Shown here piece after piece: positions 1 through 8,875 of a stretch of DNA of 64,000 nt. Both the position numbers and the translations under genes were made by a program. The first letter of the stretch is position 1; each line of letters starts with the position of its first letter. This DNA comes from Sphingomonas panacis. Lineage in GTDB: Bacteria > Pseudomonadota > Alphaproteobacteria > Sphingomonadales > Sphingomonadaceae. Under the pieces are notes generated by a model. That model searched no databases. It had not been told where the DNA came from and saw nothing but the letters and a program-made list of their open reading frames with translations. The stretch spans positions 434,001 through 498,000 of the forward strand of contig NZ_CP014168.1 in assembly GCF_001717955.1 (NCBI RefSeq). Reading direction: 5' to 3'.

Positions 1-2494
1 CGAGGCCCGGGCCGCTGTCCGCCACGGTCACCTCGATCATCTCCGCGTCCTGGTCACGCGTGCTGATCGTGATCCGGCGGGTATCCGGGGGGCATTTGCG
101 CAGTTCCTCGATGGCGTTGCGCAACAGGTTGACGAACACCTGCCCGATCTGGACCCGATCGGCCAGAATCGTGTCGACCGCCGGGTCGAGATCGTAGACG
201 AGCTTGATCTCGTAGCGTGCGTCACCGACAAAGGCGAGCGAGACAGCGTCTTCGATGATCGTGCCGATCTGAACCGCCTGCATCTCCATGCTGCCCATCG
301 TCGCGAAGTCGCGCATGCGCCGGATAATCTCGCCCGCGCGCAGCGCCTGTTCGCCGCCGAGCCGCAGCAACGATCGCCCCTGCTCGCGATTGGCCTCGTC
401 CTTGAGGATCAGATCGGCCGCACCGAGAAAATAGGTCGCCGCGGCAAGCGGCTGGTTGAGCTCGTGGGCGATACCGGCCGCCATTTCTCCCATCGTGCTG
501 AGCCGCGAGGCGTGGAGCAATTCATCGCGCATCTTCGCAAGGCGCGCCTCCGACGTCAGCCGCTCGGTGAGGTCTTCGGCAAAGCCGGTGAAGAGCCGTT
601 TGTCGCCGACGTGCATGTCCCCCATCCAGAGTGCGATCGGCACGGCACTGCCGTCGCTGTGCCGGGCATAGGTAACCGGCGTGCCATTGGTGACGAGGCT
701 CACCCCGCCCGCCAGATACCGGCTGATGAAAGAGGTGGTAGGGTCGGTACTGGGGTTTGGCGCAAGCATCTCCACGTTGCGGCCCACCGCATCCTTGGCG
801 GTATAGCCGAACATGCGTTCCGCGGAGGCGCTGAACGCCCTGATGATGCCGCGTTCGTCGAAAATCACCATTGCCGTCGGCACGGTCTTCAACACCAGCC
901 GAAGCTGCTCCTGCTCGGCCAGCAGCGCCGCCTCGCGCTCGTTGCGGTTGGTCACGTCGATATGAATGCCGATGACCCTGGCGAGCTTTCCTTCCGCATC
1001 GTACACCAGCCGGCCCGAGCCTTCGAGCGAGCGCAGTCCGCCGTTCGGCACGTTCATCTGGTATGTGAAATTGTAGCGTTCGGCATGGTTGGCGGCGGCG
1101 GCCTCGATCGTCGCCCGGACGCCGCTGTAATCCGCGGGCACAATCCGCGCCGCCCATCCCGACAGACTCGACAATTCTCCCGGCTGAAGCCCCAGCCTTT
1201 GCTCCATCCCGGGATCGACCACCACCGTGCCCGAAACGACATCCCAATCGGAGATTCCGATCTGATGTGCGTTGAGCGCGAGCAACAGATTGGCGTCGCT
1301 TTCCTTGAGCGCGGCTTCCATCTGCACGCGCGCCGAGATGTCGGTCATCTTGTACACGAGCACCGGCTCGCGCCCTTCGGCCTGGACGATGCGCGCGCGT
1401 TCGAGGATGTGAACCGGTGTGCCATCGCGCCGGTGCTCGATCACCTCGCGCTGCTGTTCGATCGCCGCGCCGATGTTGGGCGTGAGATCGGTCGAACCCA
1501 CACCGCGCGACCGCAACACGGTGTTCTTGTCCCGGCCCACCACCTGCCCGGCGGTCCAGCCGAAGAGTTCTTCACACCCGCGCGACCAATGCAGGATTTC
1601 CCCCGTGACGGACGTGAGCGCGATCGGCGCCGATTCCATCGCATTCGTCGTTTCCCACAATGCCGCATGTTCGGCGGCCAGTCGGGTCATCGCCCAGAAG
1701 ATCAGCGCCGCAAGAACCGCGATGTTGACGCCAGCCGAGATGATCTCGATCACGATGTCAGACGACACCCCTCTCTCGTCCGCCTCCAGTTCCACCAGCG
1801 CATTGATCGCGGGTAACAGCAGGATGATGGGAAACGCGCGCTGCAGGATCTTGGTCTGCTGCTGCCCGCGCCCGGGAAGGTCGGGCCATTTCGGCCACCC
1901 CCCCCACGCCAGCACCGCCGCCGACAGGGTGATCGCCTGCGCCGTCGCGGGCAGCGACGGCAGGAAATCGCCGACATTATTCGCCAGCGGCCCGATCTCG
2001 AACAGGACGATGACACCCGACATGACCGAGATGCCGAACGTCACGCTCGCGAGCCCCGCGGCCACCCGGCTGAACACGTGACCCTGATGACGGGCGAACG
2101 CCACGGCTACGGTCAGCATGCCCTGACAGACCAGCGTCCCGAGATATGGCGAGGCGAGATAGGCTGTCCGCCCACCGCTTGCGAGCGGCGGAGTGATCGC
2201 GATCCCCAGGATCGATGAACCGAGTATAAGGATCGGAATGGCCAGAAACATCGCCGCGATCGACGCGTTGAAACGCGGCGGAACAAGCAGCGCGGCGGCG
2301 AGCGCGATGTACCCGAGCGCCGCCAACGGGCGAACCGGACGCTCGGCGCCGAACCCGCTCAAAGCGTAATCCGAAAGCAGCACGCCGAGCAGCGCCACAA
2401 TCCCGAAGCCGATCGAGGCGATCAGCAATAGCCGCAGGTTCAGCAGGCCGTGCCGAATGACGGTATCGATCACAGAGTCAATACTCTGGCGCAT
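1..2494 (-). CDS. Membrane-bound PAS sensor histidine kinase, FixL/NtrB-like (3' end outside window)
   Basis: Probable sensor kinase that autophosphorylates on His and passes phosphate to a response regulator not seen here. The ATG at 2494 opens with MRQSIDSVIDTV; 831 residues are inside the window and no stop is reached. Residues about 14-270 hold several hydrophobic segments of no family I recognise. Three PAS-like regions follow at about 278-400, 405-530 and 535-650. The H box GIAHELNQPLAA puts the phospho-acceptor at about His677; an N box (NLLRNAIEEL) and the first G box (DSGPGL) lie close to the edge, so the ATPase domain is cut. LNQPLAA is typical of FixL/DctB-type kinases. The signal sensed is unknown; nothing visible suggests heme in the PAS domains. 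Confidence 0.9.
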   Translation of the reverse strand, partial: MRQSIDSVIDTVIRHGLLNLRLLLIASIGFGIVALLGVLLSDYALSGFGAERPVRPLAALGYIALAAALLVPPRFNASIAAMFLAIPILILGSSILGIAITPPLASGGRTAYLASPYLGTLVCQGMLTVAVAFARHQGHVFSRVAAGLASVTFGISVMSGVIVLFEIGPLANNVGDFLPSLPATAQAITLSAAVLAWGGWPKWPDLPGRGQQQTKILQRAFPIILLLPAINALVELEADERGVSSDIVIEIISAGVNIAVLAALIFWAMTRLAAEHAALWETTNAMESAPIALTSVTGEILHWSRGCEELFGWTAGQVVGRDKNTVLRSRGVGSTDLTPNIGAAIEQQREVIEHRRDGTPVHILERARIVQAEGREPVLVYKMTDISARVQMEAALKESDANLLLALNAHQIGISDWDVVSGTVVVDPGMEQRLGLQPGELSSLSGWAARIVPADYSGVRATIEAAAANHAERYNFTYQMNVPNGGLRSLEGSGRLVYDAEGKLARVIGIHIDVTNRNEREAALLAEQEQLRLVLKTVPTAMVIFDERGIIRAFSASAERMFGYTAKDAVGRNVEMLAPNPSTDPTTSFISRYLAGGVSLVTNGTPVTYARHSDGSAVPIALWMGDMHVGDKRLFTGFAEDLTERLTSEARLAKMRDELLHASRLSTMGEMAAGIAHELNQPLAAATYFLGAADLILKDEANREQGRSLLRLGGEQALRAGEIIRRMRDFATMGSMEMQAVQIGTIIEDAVSLAFVGDARYEIKLVYDLDPAVDTILADRVQIGQVFVNLLRNAIEELRKCPPDTRRITISTRDQDAEMIEVTVADSGPGL

Positions 2495-2700
2495 TCTACC
2501 AAAATGTACTCAAAACAGATGTTTTCGCTGCGCTGCAAAATACTTGCCCCCCGGCGGAACCATCTCTTTGCTACGCCAATAGGCGCCATCCGCAAGGATT
2601 TTTTCAGCGAAAGCCAGACTGTTAGGCGAATTTCCGCCGCGCGCGCCGATCCGCCCCGGACTTGCGCACCCGCGATCTTTGGTGGACGGATTTTCTGGTC

Positions 2701-2728
2701 CGAATGGGGCGAGACCCCGCCCCGTTCG
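2701..2728. terminator. GC-rich hairpin downstream of the chemotaxis gene
   Basis: GGGGCG at 2706-2711 pairs with CGCCCC at 2718-2723, and flanking CGAA/TTCG extends the stem. It lies 34 bases beyond the stop of the minus-strand chemotaxis gene. There is no clear T-run, so terminator function is uncertain. Confidence 0.35.
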
Positions 2729-2761
2729 CGATATGGTAGCGCGATCACGCGCCGATGTCGG

Positions 2762-4105
2762 TCAGGCCGCGCGACCCGGTGTTGCGGCATGTGCCGCTCC
2801 AGTTGCGCGGCGCGCCTTGCCGCGATCCCCGGTATCGTGGATGTTGAACCGGCTCGCCGCCTCGGTGAGCGAACCGACCTCGCCGGTCAAATTGCGCGCT
2901 GCGGCCGACGTCTGTTCGACCATCGCGGCATTCTGCTGCGTCGATGAATCCATCGTATGGATCGCCGCCGAAATCTGCGTGATGGCGACCGACTGCGCCT
3001 GATTGTCGCTCGCGATCGTCGCCAGCAGTTCGTGGACGTGTCCGACATCGCCGGAGATGCCCTCCAGCGCTCCGTCCACCTTCTGAACGGCATTGACCGC
3101 GACCACGATCTCGTTCTGAGTCGCGGTCAATTGGTCGCGCGCGCGCTTCGCCTCTTCCTCGGCGCGCATCGCCAGCGCCGAGACAAGATCGGCCACCACA
3201 GCGAACCCGCGACCCGCGTCGCCGGCGCGTCCCGCCTCGACCGCGGCGTTCATCGCCAGCACGCGAGTCTGGAACGCGATCTTGTCGAGTCCCTCGATCA
3301 CGCTGTCGATGCCCTTGGCGCTTTCGGACACGCGCCCCATCGACTGAACCGCCTCGGCGGCGATCGCGCGTCCGCTGCCCACCGTCTCGATCGCCAGGTC
3401 GGCGCGTTCGACCGTGCTGGTCGCCGCAGCGGCGGTCGCTTTCAGGCGGCTGTCCATCTGCGTGACCGCGGCCGCGGTCTGTTCCAGGCTGGCGGCGTTG
3501 CCTTCGGTGCGGCGCGCGAGATCCTCCGAGGCGTCGGCGATTTCGCCGGACCCCGTTTCGATCATCGCCGCGCTGTCGCTGACCGAGGTGATGAGCGCGC
3601 GCAAGCTGTCGAGCGCATCGTTGAAGTTGGTCTTGAGCGCGATATATTCGGTTGGGAAATCGGCACGGATCGCGGCCATCAGGTCGCCCGCCGACAATTC
3701 CGCCAGATGCGTCGATACGGTGTCCACCACCATTTTCTGCTCGGTCGCATTGGCGTTTTGCGCCACGGCGGCGTCGCGGAAGGTGAACATCGCCTTCGTC
3801 AGGCGGCCGACGCAGTCTTCGTTGTCCGTAAACAGGATCGGGCTCGACAGGTCGCCGGCGGCGAGCCCCTCCATGCGCACGACAGTGATGACGTAGGGAT
3901 CGGCAATGGCGGCACGGCACCATGCGCCGACAAAGGCGGTAAACATTGCGATCGCCGCGCCGGCCAACAGCCCCATCGCCATGCCGCCAAACCATGTCGC
4001 CAGACTCGCGGTCAGCGCGGCCAGTCCTACCAGCGCGGTCATCACGCAAAACGTCACGAACAGCTTCTGTCGGATCGGCGCGATTTCACGATACCATTTC
4101 GTCAT
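2762..4105 (-). CDS. Methyl-accepting chemotaxis protein, short membrane form
   Basis: Chemoreceptor that would control CheA through its cytoplasmic hairpin. The ATG at 4105 (MTKWYREIAP) has GGAAGGAAAG upstream, giving 447 residues. Two membrane helices lie at about 15-38 and 42-64 with almost no periplasmic loop, so there is no classical external ligand domain. A HAMP-like linker is followed by the signalling domain from about residue 190, with the hairpin-tip motif running from DKIAFQ to [19 protein letters not shown]. No C-terminal pentapeptide for CheR/CheB docking is visible. No che genes are nearby, so it must join a distant chemosensory cluster. The frame stays open upstream of 4105 but has no initiation signal there. 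Confidence 0.88.
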   Translation of the reverse strand: MTKWYREIAPIRQKLFVTFCVMTALVGLAALTASLATWFGGMAMGLLAGAAIAMFTAFVGAWCRAAIADPYVITVVRMEGLAAGDLSSPILFTDNEDCVGRLTKAMFTFRDAAVAQNANATEQKMVVDTVSTHLAELSAGDLMAAIRADFPTEYIALKTNFNDALDSLRALITSVSDSAAMIETGSGEIADASEDLARRTEGNAASLEQTAAAVTQMDSRLKATAAAATSTVERADLAIETVGSGRAIAAEAVQSMGRVSESAKGIDSVIEGLDKIAFQTRVLAMNAAVEAGRAGDAGRGFAVVADLVSALAMRAEEEAKRARDQLTATQNEIVVAVNAVQKVDGALEGISGDVGHVHELLATIASDNQAQSVAITQISAAIHTMDSSTQQNAAMVEQTSAAARNLTGEVGSLTEAASRFNIHDTGDRGKARRATGAAHAATPGRAA

Positions 4106-4355
4106 GATCTTTCCTTCCGGAGCCCTGCATCGCGCTCCCTCACCCTCCCATTTTAAGAGAGACGCGGGTGAGACGGGTCCGAAACGGAAATATTTTCCAC
4201 AACCGAGACGGCGTCGGTTCGGCGGCGGTCGGCTGGATACGAACGCACCGGCGGATGCACGCCTGCTTGTCCAGCGGCACAGGCAACGCGCGCGGCAAAC
4301 CATTTCGTGCAACCGCGCTTGCACATAACGCACGCGGCTTGCACAAAGCGGCACC

Positions 4356-4832
4356 ATGAATTCCCTGCCCCAAACGCTGCCTGCGATCCAGACGATCGCG
4401 CAGGCGATCCAGCTTTCGCTCTCGCCGATCTTCATGCTGGCGGGCATCGGGTCACTGCTCAACGTGCTCGCCGGGCGGCTGTCGCGCGTGGTCGATCGCG
4501 CGCGCGATCTCGAAGCGCTTCACCCGCGCTCCGCCGGGCCGGAACACGATCGTCACGTGTGGGAATTGCGCATCCTCGACAGGCGCATCAACGTCATCAA
4601 CCGCGCGCTGGTGCTCACCGTGTCGAGCGCGGTGATGACCTGCGCGGTCGTCGCGATCCTGTTCGTCGCGGTGCTGCTCAAGCTGCACATCGGCACGGCG
4701 GTCGCGCTGTCGTTCATCCTCGCGATGATCCTGCTCATCGCCGGGCTGATCTCGTTCCTCGTCGAAGTGCATATGTCGCTGATCGCGATTCACATCCGCC
4801 CCGAATTGCTGGAAAAGGGCACGGACGCCTGA
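4356..4832 (+). CDS. DUF2721 family membrane protein
   Basis: Protein of 158 residues opening MNSLPQTLPAIQTIAQAI. The pattern LSPIFMLAGIGSLLNVLAGRL followed by RVVDRARDLE fits the DUF2721 family, whose function is unknown. Three hydrophobic segments are visible at about 18-40, 78-100 and 105-130. It is divergent from the chemotaxis gene, with about 250 bases between the two starts, and appears to be a single gene. The family assignment rests on the conserved N-terminal region, recalled rather than searched. Confidence 0.8.
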   Translation: MNSLPQTLPAIQTIAQAIQLSLSPIFMLAGIGSLLNVLAGRLSRVVDRARDLEALHPRSAGPEHDRHVWELRILDRRINVINRALVLTVSSAVMTCAVVAILFVAVLLKLHIGTAVALSFILAMILLIAGLISFLVEVHMSLIAIHIRPELLEKGTDA

Positions 4833-4900
4833 CGCACGGCAAAACGCGCCAGCGCGCTGATGCGGCCGACGCGTTCACGAACCTTCGAAGCTCGGCGCGA

Positions 4901-5170
4901 TCAGTTCGTCGCGGCGATCTCGGTCTTGCGCTCAGCGCTGGCGAGTGTCGCGCCGCATGCCGTCGGCGTCGCGCTCATGTGCGGGGTCTTGCCCGACAGG
5001 TGCAGCGGGGCGGCTTGCGTGCAGCCGCGCTTGTTGGGGTGATAGCTCACCAGCGGCGTGGTCTTGCCGGCGGGCGCCCAGCGCATCTGGTGCGTGTCGG
5101 ACAGCGACTGCGCCGCGACGGGGGCGGCAAGCAACGCAAGCGGGAGCAGGGCGAACTTCATCGAAATCAC
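4901..5170 (-). CDS. Small exported protein of unknown function
   Basis: I do not recognise this gene. The best start is GTG at 5170, because AGAGGAA lies six bases upstream; an ATG at 5161 is the alternative. The product of about 89 residues begins with a signal peptide (MKFALLPLALLAAPVAAQS, cleavage probably after AQ-rich AxA). The mature part contains two cysteines, in NKRGCTQAAP and TPTACGATL, which could form a disulfide in the periplasm. It is convergent with the DUF2721 gene and divergent from the response regulator at 5401. Confidence 0.6.
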   Translation of the reverse strand: MISMKFALLPLALLAAPVAAQSLSDTHQMRWAPAGKTTPLVSYHPNKRGCTQAAPLHLSGKTPHMSATPTACGATLASAERKTEIAATN

Positions 5171-5400
5171 GGGCGTTCCTCTCATATCAGATCATGATAC
5201 CAAGGTAGCCCGGCGACTTTGCCCGCACCTGTCTGCTTCGTGTTGAAACGTGACGGCTGCCGTTCCGATTGGTTTCGCTATCGTGTCAAAGTATTGCCCG
5301 GCGTCGTACCCTGCGCATCGGCGGCAGCGTAGCCGTTGATCGTAGGCGCCGCTGCGCCTAGACCTTGCGCCATGTTTGCGTTTCAACGACCCGCCGCCGC

Positions 5401-6114
5401 GTGAGCGAACCCGTCATCATCCTCGTCGAAGACGACCCGCCGCTGCGCACCCTCACCGCGCGCGCGCTGCGTGAGAACGGCTATGCCGTCCACACCGCCG
5501 GCTCCGCGCCCGAACTGTGGATCGCGTTCGACAACGTCCCCGCCGATCTGATTGTGCTCGACATCATGTTGCCAGGCACCAACGGCATCGACCTGTGCCG
5601 CCAGATCCGCCGCAAGAGCGACGTGCCGATCATCTTCGTCAGCGCGCGCGGCAGCGAAGAGGACCGCGTGATGGGCCTCGAACTCGGCGCCGACGATTAT
5701 CTCGCCAAGCCGTTCGGCACGCGCGAGCTGATCGCGCGGGTGCGCGCGGTGCTGCGCCGCCGCTCGGGCAGCGAGAGCCTGGGCGGGGTCGAGCGTCAGG
5801 ACGAAGCGCATTTCGACGGCTGGACGGTCAACTTCCCGCGCCGCGAACTTCGCGCCGAAAGCGGCGCCACGGTCGAGCTGACCGGCGCGGAGTTCGATCT
5901 GCTCGCCACCTTCATCGCCCAGCCGCAACGCGTGATCGCGCGCGAGCGGCTGATCGAATTGTCGCGCACGCGGCTCGGCGAAAGCTCGGATCGCAGCATC
6001 GACGTGCTGGTCAGCCGCTTGCGCCGCAAGCTCTCGGCGACCGGGCAGGACGCACCGATCGTAACGGTACGCGGCATCGGCTACATGTTGCGCTCTGCGG
6101 TGACCCGGTCCTGA
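5401..6114 (+). CDS. OmpR-family response regulator
   Basis: DNA-binding response regulator of 237 residues. The receiver domain (residues 1-120) has the acidic pocket EDD at 10-12, the phospho-acceptor Asp54 in VLDIMLPG and the conserved Lys in LAKPFGTRE. A winged-helix Trans_reg_C domain follows, ending with VTVRGIGYMLR, the usual OmpR-type wing. I chose GTG at 5401 because the receiver fold begins directly after it; an in-frame TTG at 5365 would add 12 residues. The gene overlaps the kinase at 6111, so the two are translationally coupled and are very likely partners. Confidence 0.9.
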   Translation: MSEPVIILVEDDPPLRTLTARALRENGYAVHTAGSAPELWIAFDNVPADLIVLDIMLPGTNGIDLCRQIRRKSDVPIIFVSARGSEEDRVMGLELGADDYLAKPFGTRELIARVRAVLRRRSGSESLGGVERQDEAHFDGWTVNFPRRELRAESGATVELTGAEFDLLATFIAQPQRVIARERLIELSRTRLGESSDRSIDVLVSRLRRKLSATGQDAPIVTVRGIGYMLRSAVTRS

Positions 6115-7430
6115 ACCTCGCGCGGCGCATCTCGCTCGGGCTGCTCGGCCGGCTGCTCGTCATCCTGCTGCTGACGATCGTCGTCGAATTCGGCGCGAGC
6201 ACCTTGCTGTACGAACGCGCATCCGAACTGTCGCTGCGCGAGGACGAGGCCAACCGCCTCGCCGAACATCTCGTCGTCTCGCGCAAATTGCTCAACGAAT
6301 GGCCGGCCGATCAGCGCGTGCGGATCGCGCGCGAACTGGAAACCGATCGCTACCGGATCGGCTGGAGTCCGGTCGATCCCAACACCAGCGCGTTCCGCCC
6401 GCAGCTCGGCAGCATGCAGGGCCAGATCCTCGCGTGGGAGCCGGATCTCGCCCGCTCGAACCTGCGGCTGCGGCTGCCCGCGCTTCACCAGGACGGATCG
6501 ACCGTACTCGGCGATCTGCAACTCGCGGACGGGAGCTGGATGACCTTCCAGATGCGCGGCATCACCAGCGCGTTCAATCCCTCCTACGACCGTATCCTGC
6601 GCGCGCTGCTCCCCGCGATCCTGCTCGCCATGCTGGCCGGTCTGCTGATCCGCTCGACGCTCAGGCCGCTGCGCGGGCTAATCCGCGCGTCGCACCACGT
6701 CGGCCTCGGCCTGCGCGCGCCGATCGCGGAAGAAGGCTCGGCCGAGATCCGCAGCCTGATCCACGCCTTCAACGAAATGCAGGATCGCATCCACGAACTG
6801 ATCGAGAGCCGCACGCAGGCGCTGGCCGCGGTCGGCCACGATCTGCGCACCCCGCTCGCACGGCTGCACTTGCGGCTCGAAGGCATCGACGATGCCGCCC
6901 TGCGCGCCGAACTCGCCGAGGATGTCGCCGAGATGAGCGAGATGCTCGGCTCGCTGCTCGCCTTCTTCGGCGGGCAGAGCGATCCTGAAAAGCCGGCGCT
7001 CGCCGATCTCGCCGTGCTGGTCGCGACGCTGGTGGACAATGCCGCCGACCGCGGTCTCGACGCGACCTACGAAGGCCCCGACCATCTCGAACTGCGCGTC
7101 CGTGCGTCGGCGATGCGCCGCGCGATCGCCAACCTCATCGAGAACGCGCTCCATTATGGCGATCGCGCGCGCGTGCGGCTCGAAGCCGACGGCGCGCGCG
7201 TGTGCGTCATCGTCGAGGACGACGGCCCCGGCATCCCGCCGGAGCGGATCCGCGACGTCCTCACCCCCTTCGTCCGCCTCGACGAAGCGCGCGCGCGCAA
7301 CACCAAGGGCATGGGCCTCGGCCTCGCCATCGTCGCGAGCGCGGTCGAAGCCGAAGGCGGCACGCTCACGCTCGCGAACCGTGCGGAGGGCGGACTGACG
7401 GCGACGATCATGTTGAAACGGCCCGAATAA
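6111..7430 (+). CDS. EnvZ-like sensor histidine kinase, probable CTG start
   Basis: Partner kinase of the upstream regulator, about 439 residues. One membrane helix lies near the start (LLGRLLVILLLTIVVEF), then a periplasmic region to about residue 160, a second helix (LLPAILLAMLAGLLI), a HAMP domain, the H box AAVGHDLRTPLARLH with His243, and an ATPase domain with NLIENALHYG, DDGPGIP and GMGLGLAIV. No ATG, GTG or TTG lies in frame before the first helix. CTG at 6111 overlaps the regulator's stop codon and has GGTGA seven bases upstream, so it is the best start. The ligand is unknown; the organisation resembles EnvZ-OmpR. Confidence 0.87.
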   Translation: MNLARRISLGLLGRLLVILLLTIVVEFGASTLLYERASELSLREDEANRLAEHLVVSRKLLNEWPADQRVRIARELETDRYRIGWSPVDPNTSAFRPQLGSMQGQILAWEPDLARSNLRLRLPALHQDGSTVLGDLQLADGSWMTFQMRGITSAFNPSYDRILRALLPAILLAMLAGLLIRSTLRPLRGLIRASHHVGLGLRAPIAEEGSAEIRSLIHAFNEMQDRIHELIESRTQALAAVGHDLRTPLARLHLRLEGIDDAALRAELAEDVAEMSEMLGSLLAFFGGQSDPEKPALADLAVLVATLVDNAADRGLDATYEGPDHLELRVRASAMRRAIANLIENALHYGDRARVRLEADGARVCVIVEDDGPGIPPERIRDVLTPFVRLDEARARNTKGMGLGLAIVASAVEAEGGTLTLANRAEGGLTATIMLKRPE

Positions 7431-7483
7431 ACGCGTTTGGTCCGAGGATTTACCGTAAATCGGTGAACCGTTACGTTTTGGCA

Positions 7484-7888
7484 ATGTCTCTGCCTTTTCA
7501 TCCCAAGCCCGGCACTATCGTCGTTTGCGACTATTCAACCGGCTTTCGCGAACCGGAGATGGTCAAGCGCCGGCTTGCTGTCACGATCTCGCCGAAGCTG
7601 AAGCGGCGAAGCGATCTTGTTACAATCGTTCCACTCTCGACCACAGCGCCGAACCCTGAAGAGAAGTGGCATCACAAACTGGAACTGTTGCTTCCCCCGC
7701 CGTGGGGCGACGGTCCACGATGGGCCAAGTGTGACATGCTCTCGACGGTTGGCTATGCACGCCTTAACTTGCCACACACGCGACATCCGGTGACCGGGTC
7801 ACGGCAATATGTGCAGGTCGCGATCTCGCACGATGATGTTACTGCGGTGCTTGACGCGATACGATCCGCACTTGGCATCGCTTATTGA
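7484..7888 (+). CDS. PemK/MazF-family toxin-like protein, no visible antitoxin
   Basis: Protein of 134 residues, MSLPFHPKPGTIVVCDYSTG then FREPEMVKRR and LVTIVPLSTTAPNP. These match the PemK/MazF-fold (YifN-like) branch, whose characterised members include mRNA endoribonucleases; activity here is inferred only from the fold. Only 53 bases separate it from the kinase stop, and no antitoxin-sized frame with AbrB or RHH features lies on either side, so it is either solitary or regulated in another way. Base composition is less GC-rich than its neighbours. A strong terminator hairpin follows at 8008. The ribosome site is weak. Confidence 0.75.
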   Translation: MSLPFHPKPGTIVVCDYSTGFREPEMVKRRLAVTISPKLKRRSDLVTIVPLSTTAPNPEEKWHHKLELLLPPPWGDGPRWAKCDMLSTVGYARLNLPHTRHPVTGSRQYVQVAISHDDVTAVLDAIRSALGIAY

Positions 7889-8007
7889 AAATCGCCGCTC
7901 GTGCGCTATATTCACTGTGTTCCTGCGCTGTCCGGCAACGACGGATATCAGGCTTGAGTCCGGAGCGATCCGGCGGAACCTTCGGCGATGCAAGCTGGAG
8001 ATTCGAC

Positions 8008-8048
8008 AAAACCCCGGTCGCCCCGCGCGGCCGGGGTTTTTGCTTTTT
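8008..8048 (+). terminator. Intrinsic terminator
   Basis: AAAACCCCGG-type arm at 8008-8017 pairs with CCGGGGTTTT at 8031-8040, followed by more T residues to 8048. It would end transcripts from the PemK-like gene, or from a small RNA in 7890-8008, before the carbonic anhydrase gene. Confidence 0.8.
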
Positions 8049-8179
8049 GGCGACCACGACTCCCCCATTTCCACCCGGAAACACTTTGTCACGTCGCCGC
8101 TGCGTCGCAGCAAGATAGCCTCCGTATATTGGAAATCTAGCGCACCTCCGTGTGTGCGCGTTCCAAAAGGAGTGCGGCA

Positions 8180-8875
8180 ATGAACGAATTGATCGGGCGC
8201 GTTTTCAGTTTTGAAAAGACCGTCTTCCCCAACCAGAGCGCCCTCTTCTCGCAGTTGATCCGCGACGGGCAGAGCCCCAAGGCGCTGATGATCTCCTGTG
8301 CCGATTCGCGCATCGTGCCCGAACAGGTGCTTCAGGCGAATCCGGGCGACCTGTTCGTCTGCCGCAACGCCGGCAACATCGTGCCGCCTTACGGCGAGAT
8401 GCTCGGCGGCGTGTCGGCGACGGTCGAATATGCCGTCATGGCGCTCGGCGTGCGCGACATCATCGTGTGCGGCCATTCGGACTGCGGCGCGATGAAGGCG
8501 GTCGCCAACCCCAAGGGGCTTGATGCGATGCCCAACGTCGCCTCGTGGCTGAAGCATTCGGCGGCGGCGGAAAGCGTCGTGTCGGGCGGCTATCCCGAAC
8601 TGTCGCCAAGCGAGCGTGTCCATGCGATCGCGCTGGAGAACGTCGTCGCGCAGATCGCGCATCTGCGCACGCATCCCTCGGTCGCCGCCGGCGTCGCGCG
8701 TGGCCAGATTTCGCTGCACGGCTGGCTGGTCGATATCCATGCCGGCCTCGTGCTCGGCCTCGACGGCGCGAGCGGTCGCTTCGTGCCGATGCGCGAAGGT
8801 TCGCCACTGCCGATCGCGCATGCCGCCACCCAGCGGCTCGCCGCCGACTTCGCTCTGCCTGAGGCAGCGGAATGA
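8180..8875 (+). CDS. Beta-class carbonic anhydrase
   Basis: Zinc enzyme interconverting CO2 and bicarbonate in the cytoplasm, 231 residues. The zinc site is complete: Cys40 and the Asp42/Arg44 dyad in SCADSR, then His99 and Cys102 in VCGHSDCGAM. The ATG at 8180 is preceded by AAAAGGAG. The stop overlaps the start of the SulP gene by four bases (ATGA), so the two form one operon. The pairing suggests that bicarbonate moved by SulP is equilibrated with CO2 by this enzyme, possibly to feed carboxylation reactions at low CO2. Confidence 0.95.
   Translation: MNELIGRVFSFEKTVFPNQSALFSQLIRDGQSPKALMISCADSRIVPEQVLQANPGDLFVCRNAGNIVPPYGEMLGGVSATVEYAVMALGVRDIIVCGHSDCGAMKAVANPKGLDAMPNVASWLKHSAAAESVVSGGYPELSPSERVHAIALENVVAQIAHLRTHPSVAAGVARGQISLHGWLVDIHAGLVLGLDGASGRFVPMREGSPLPIAHAATQRLAADFALPEAAE

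Noticed and set aside
464..1816. 450-codon plus-strand frame
   Set aside because: It is antisense to the PAS kinase, rich in Arg and His, and has no recognisable domain.
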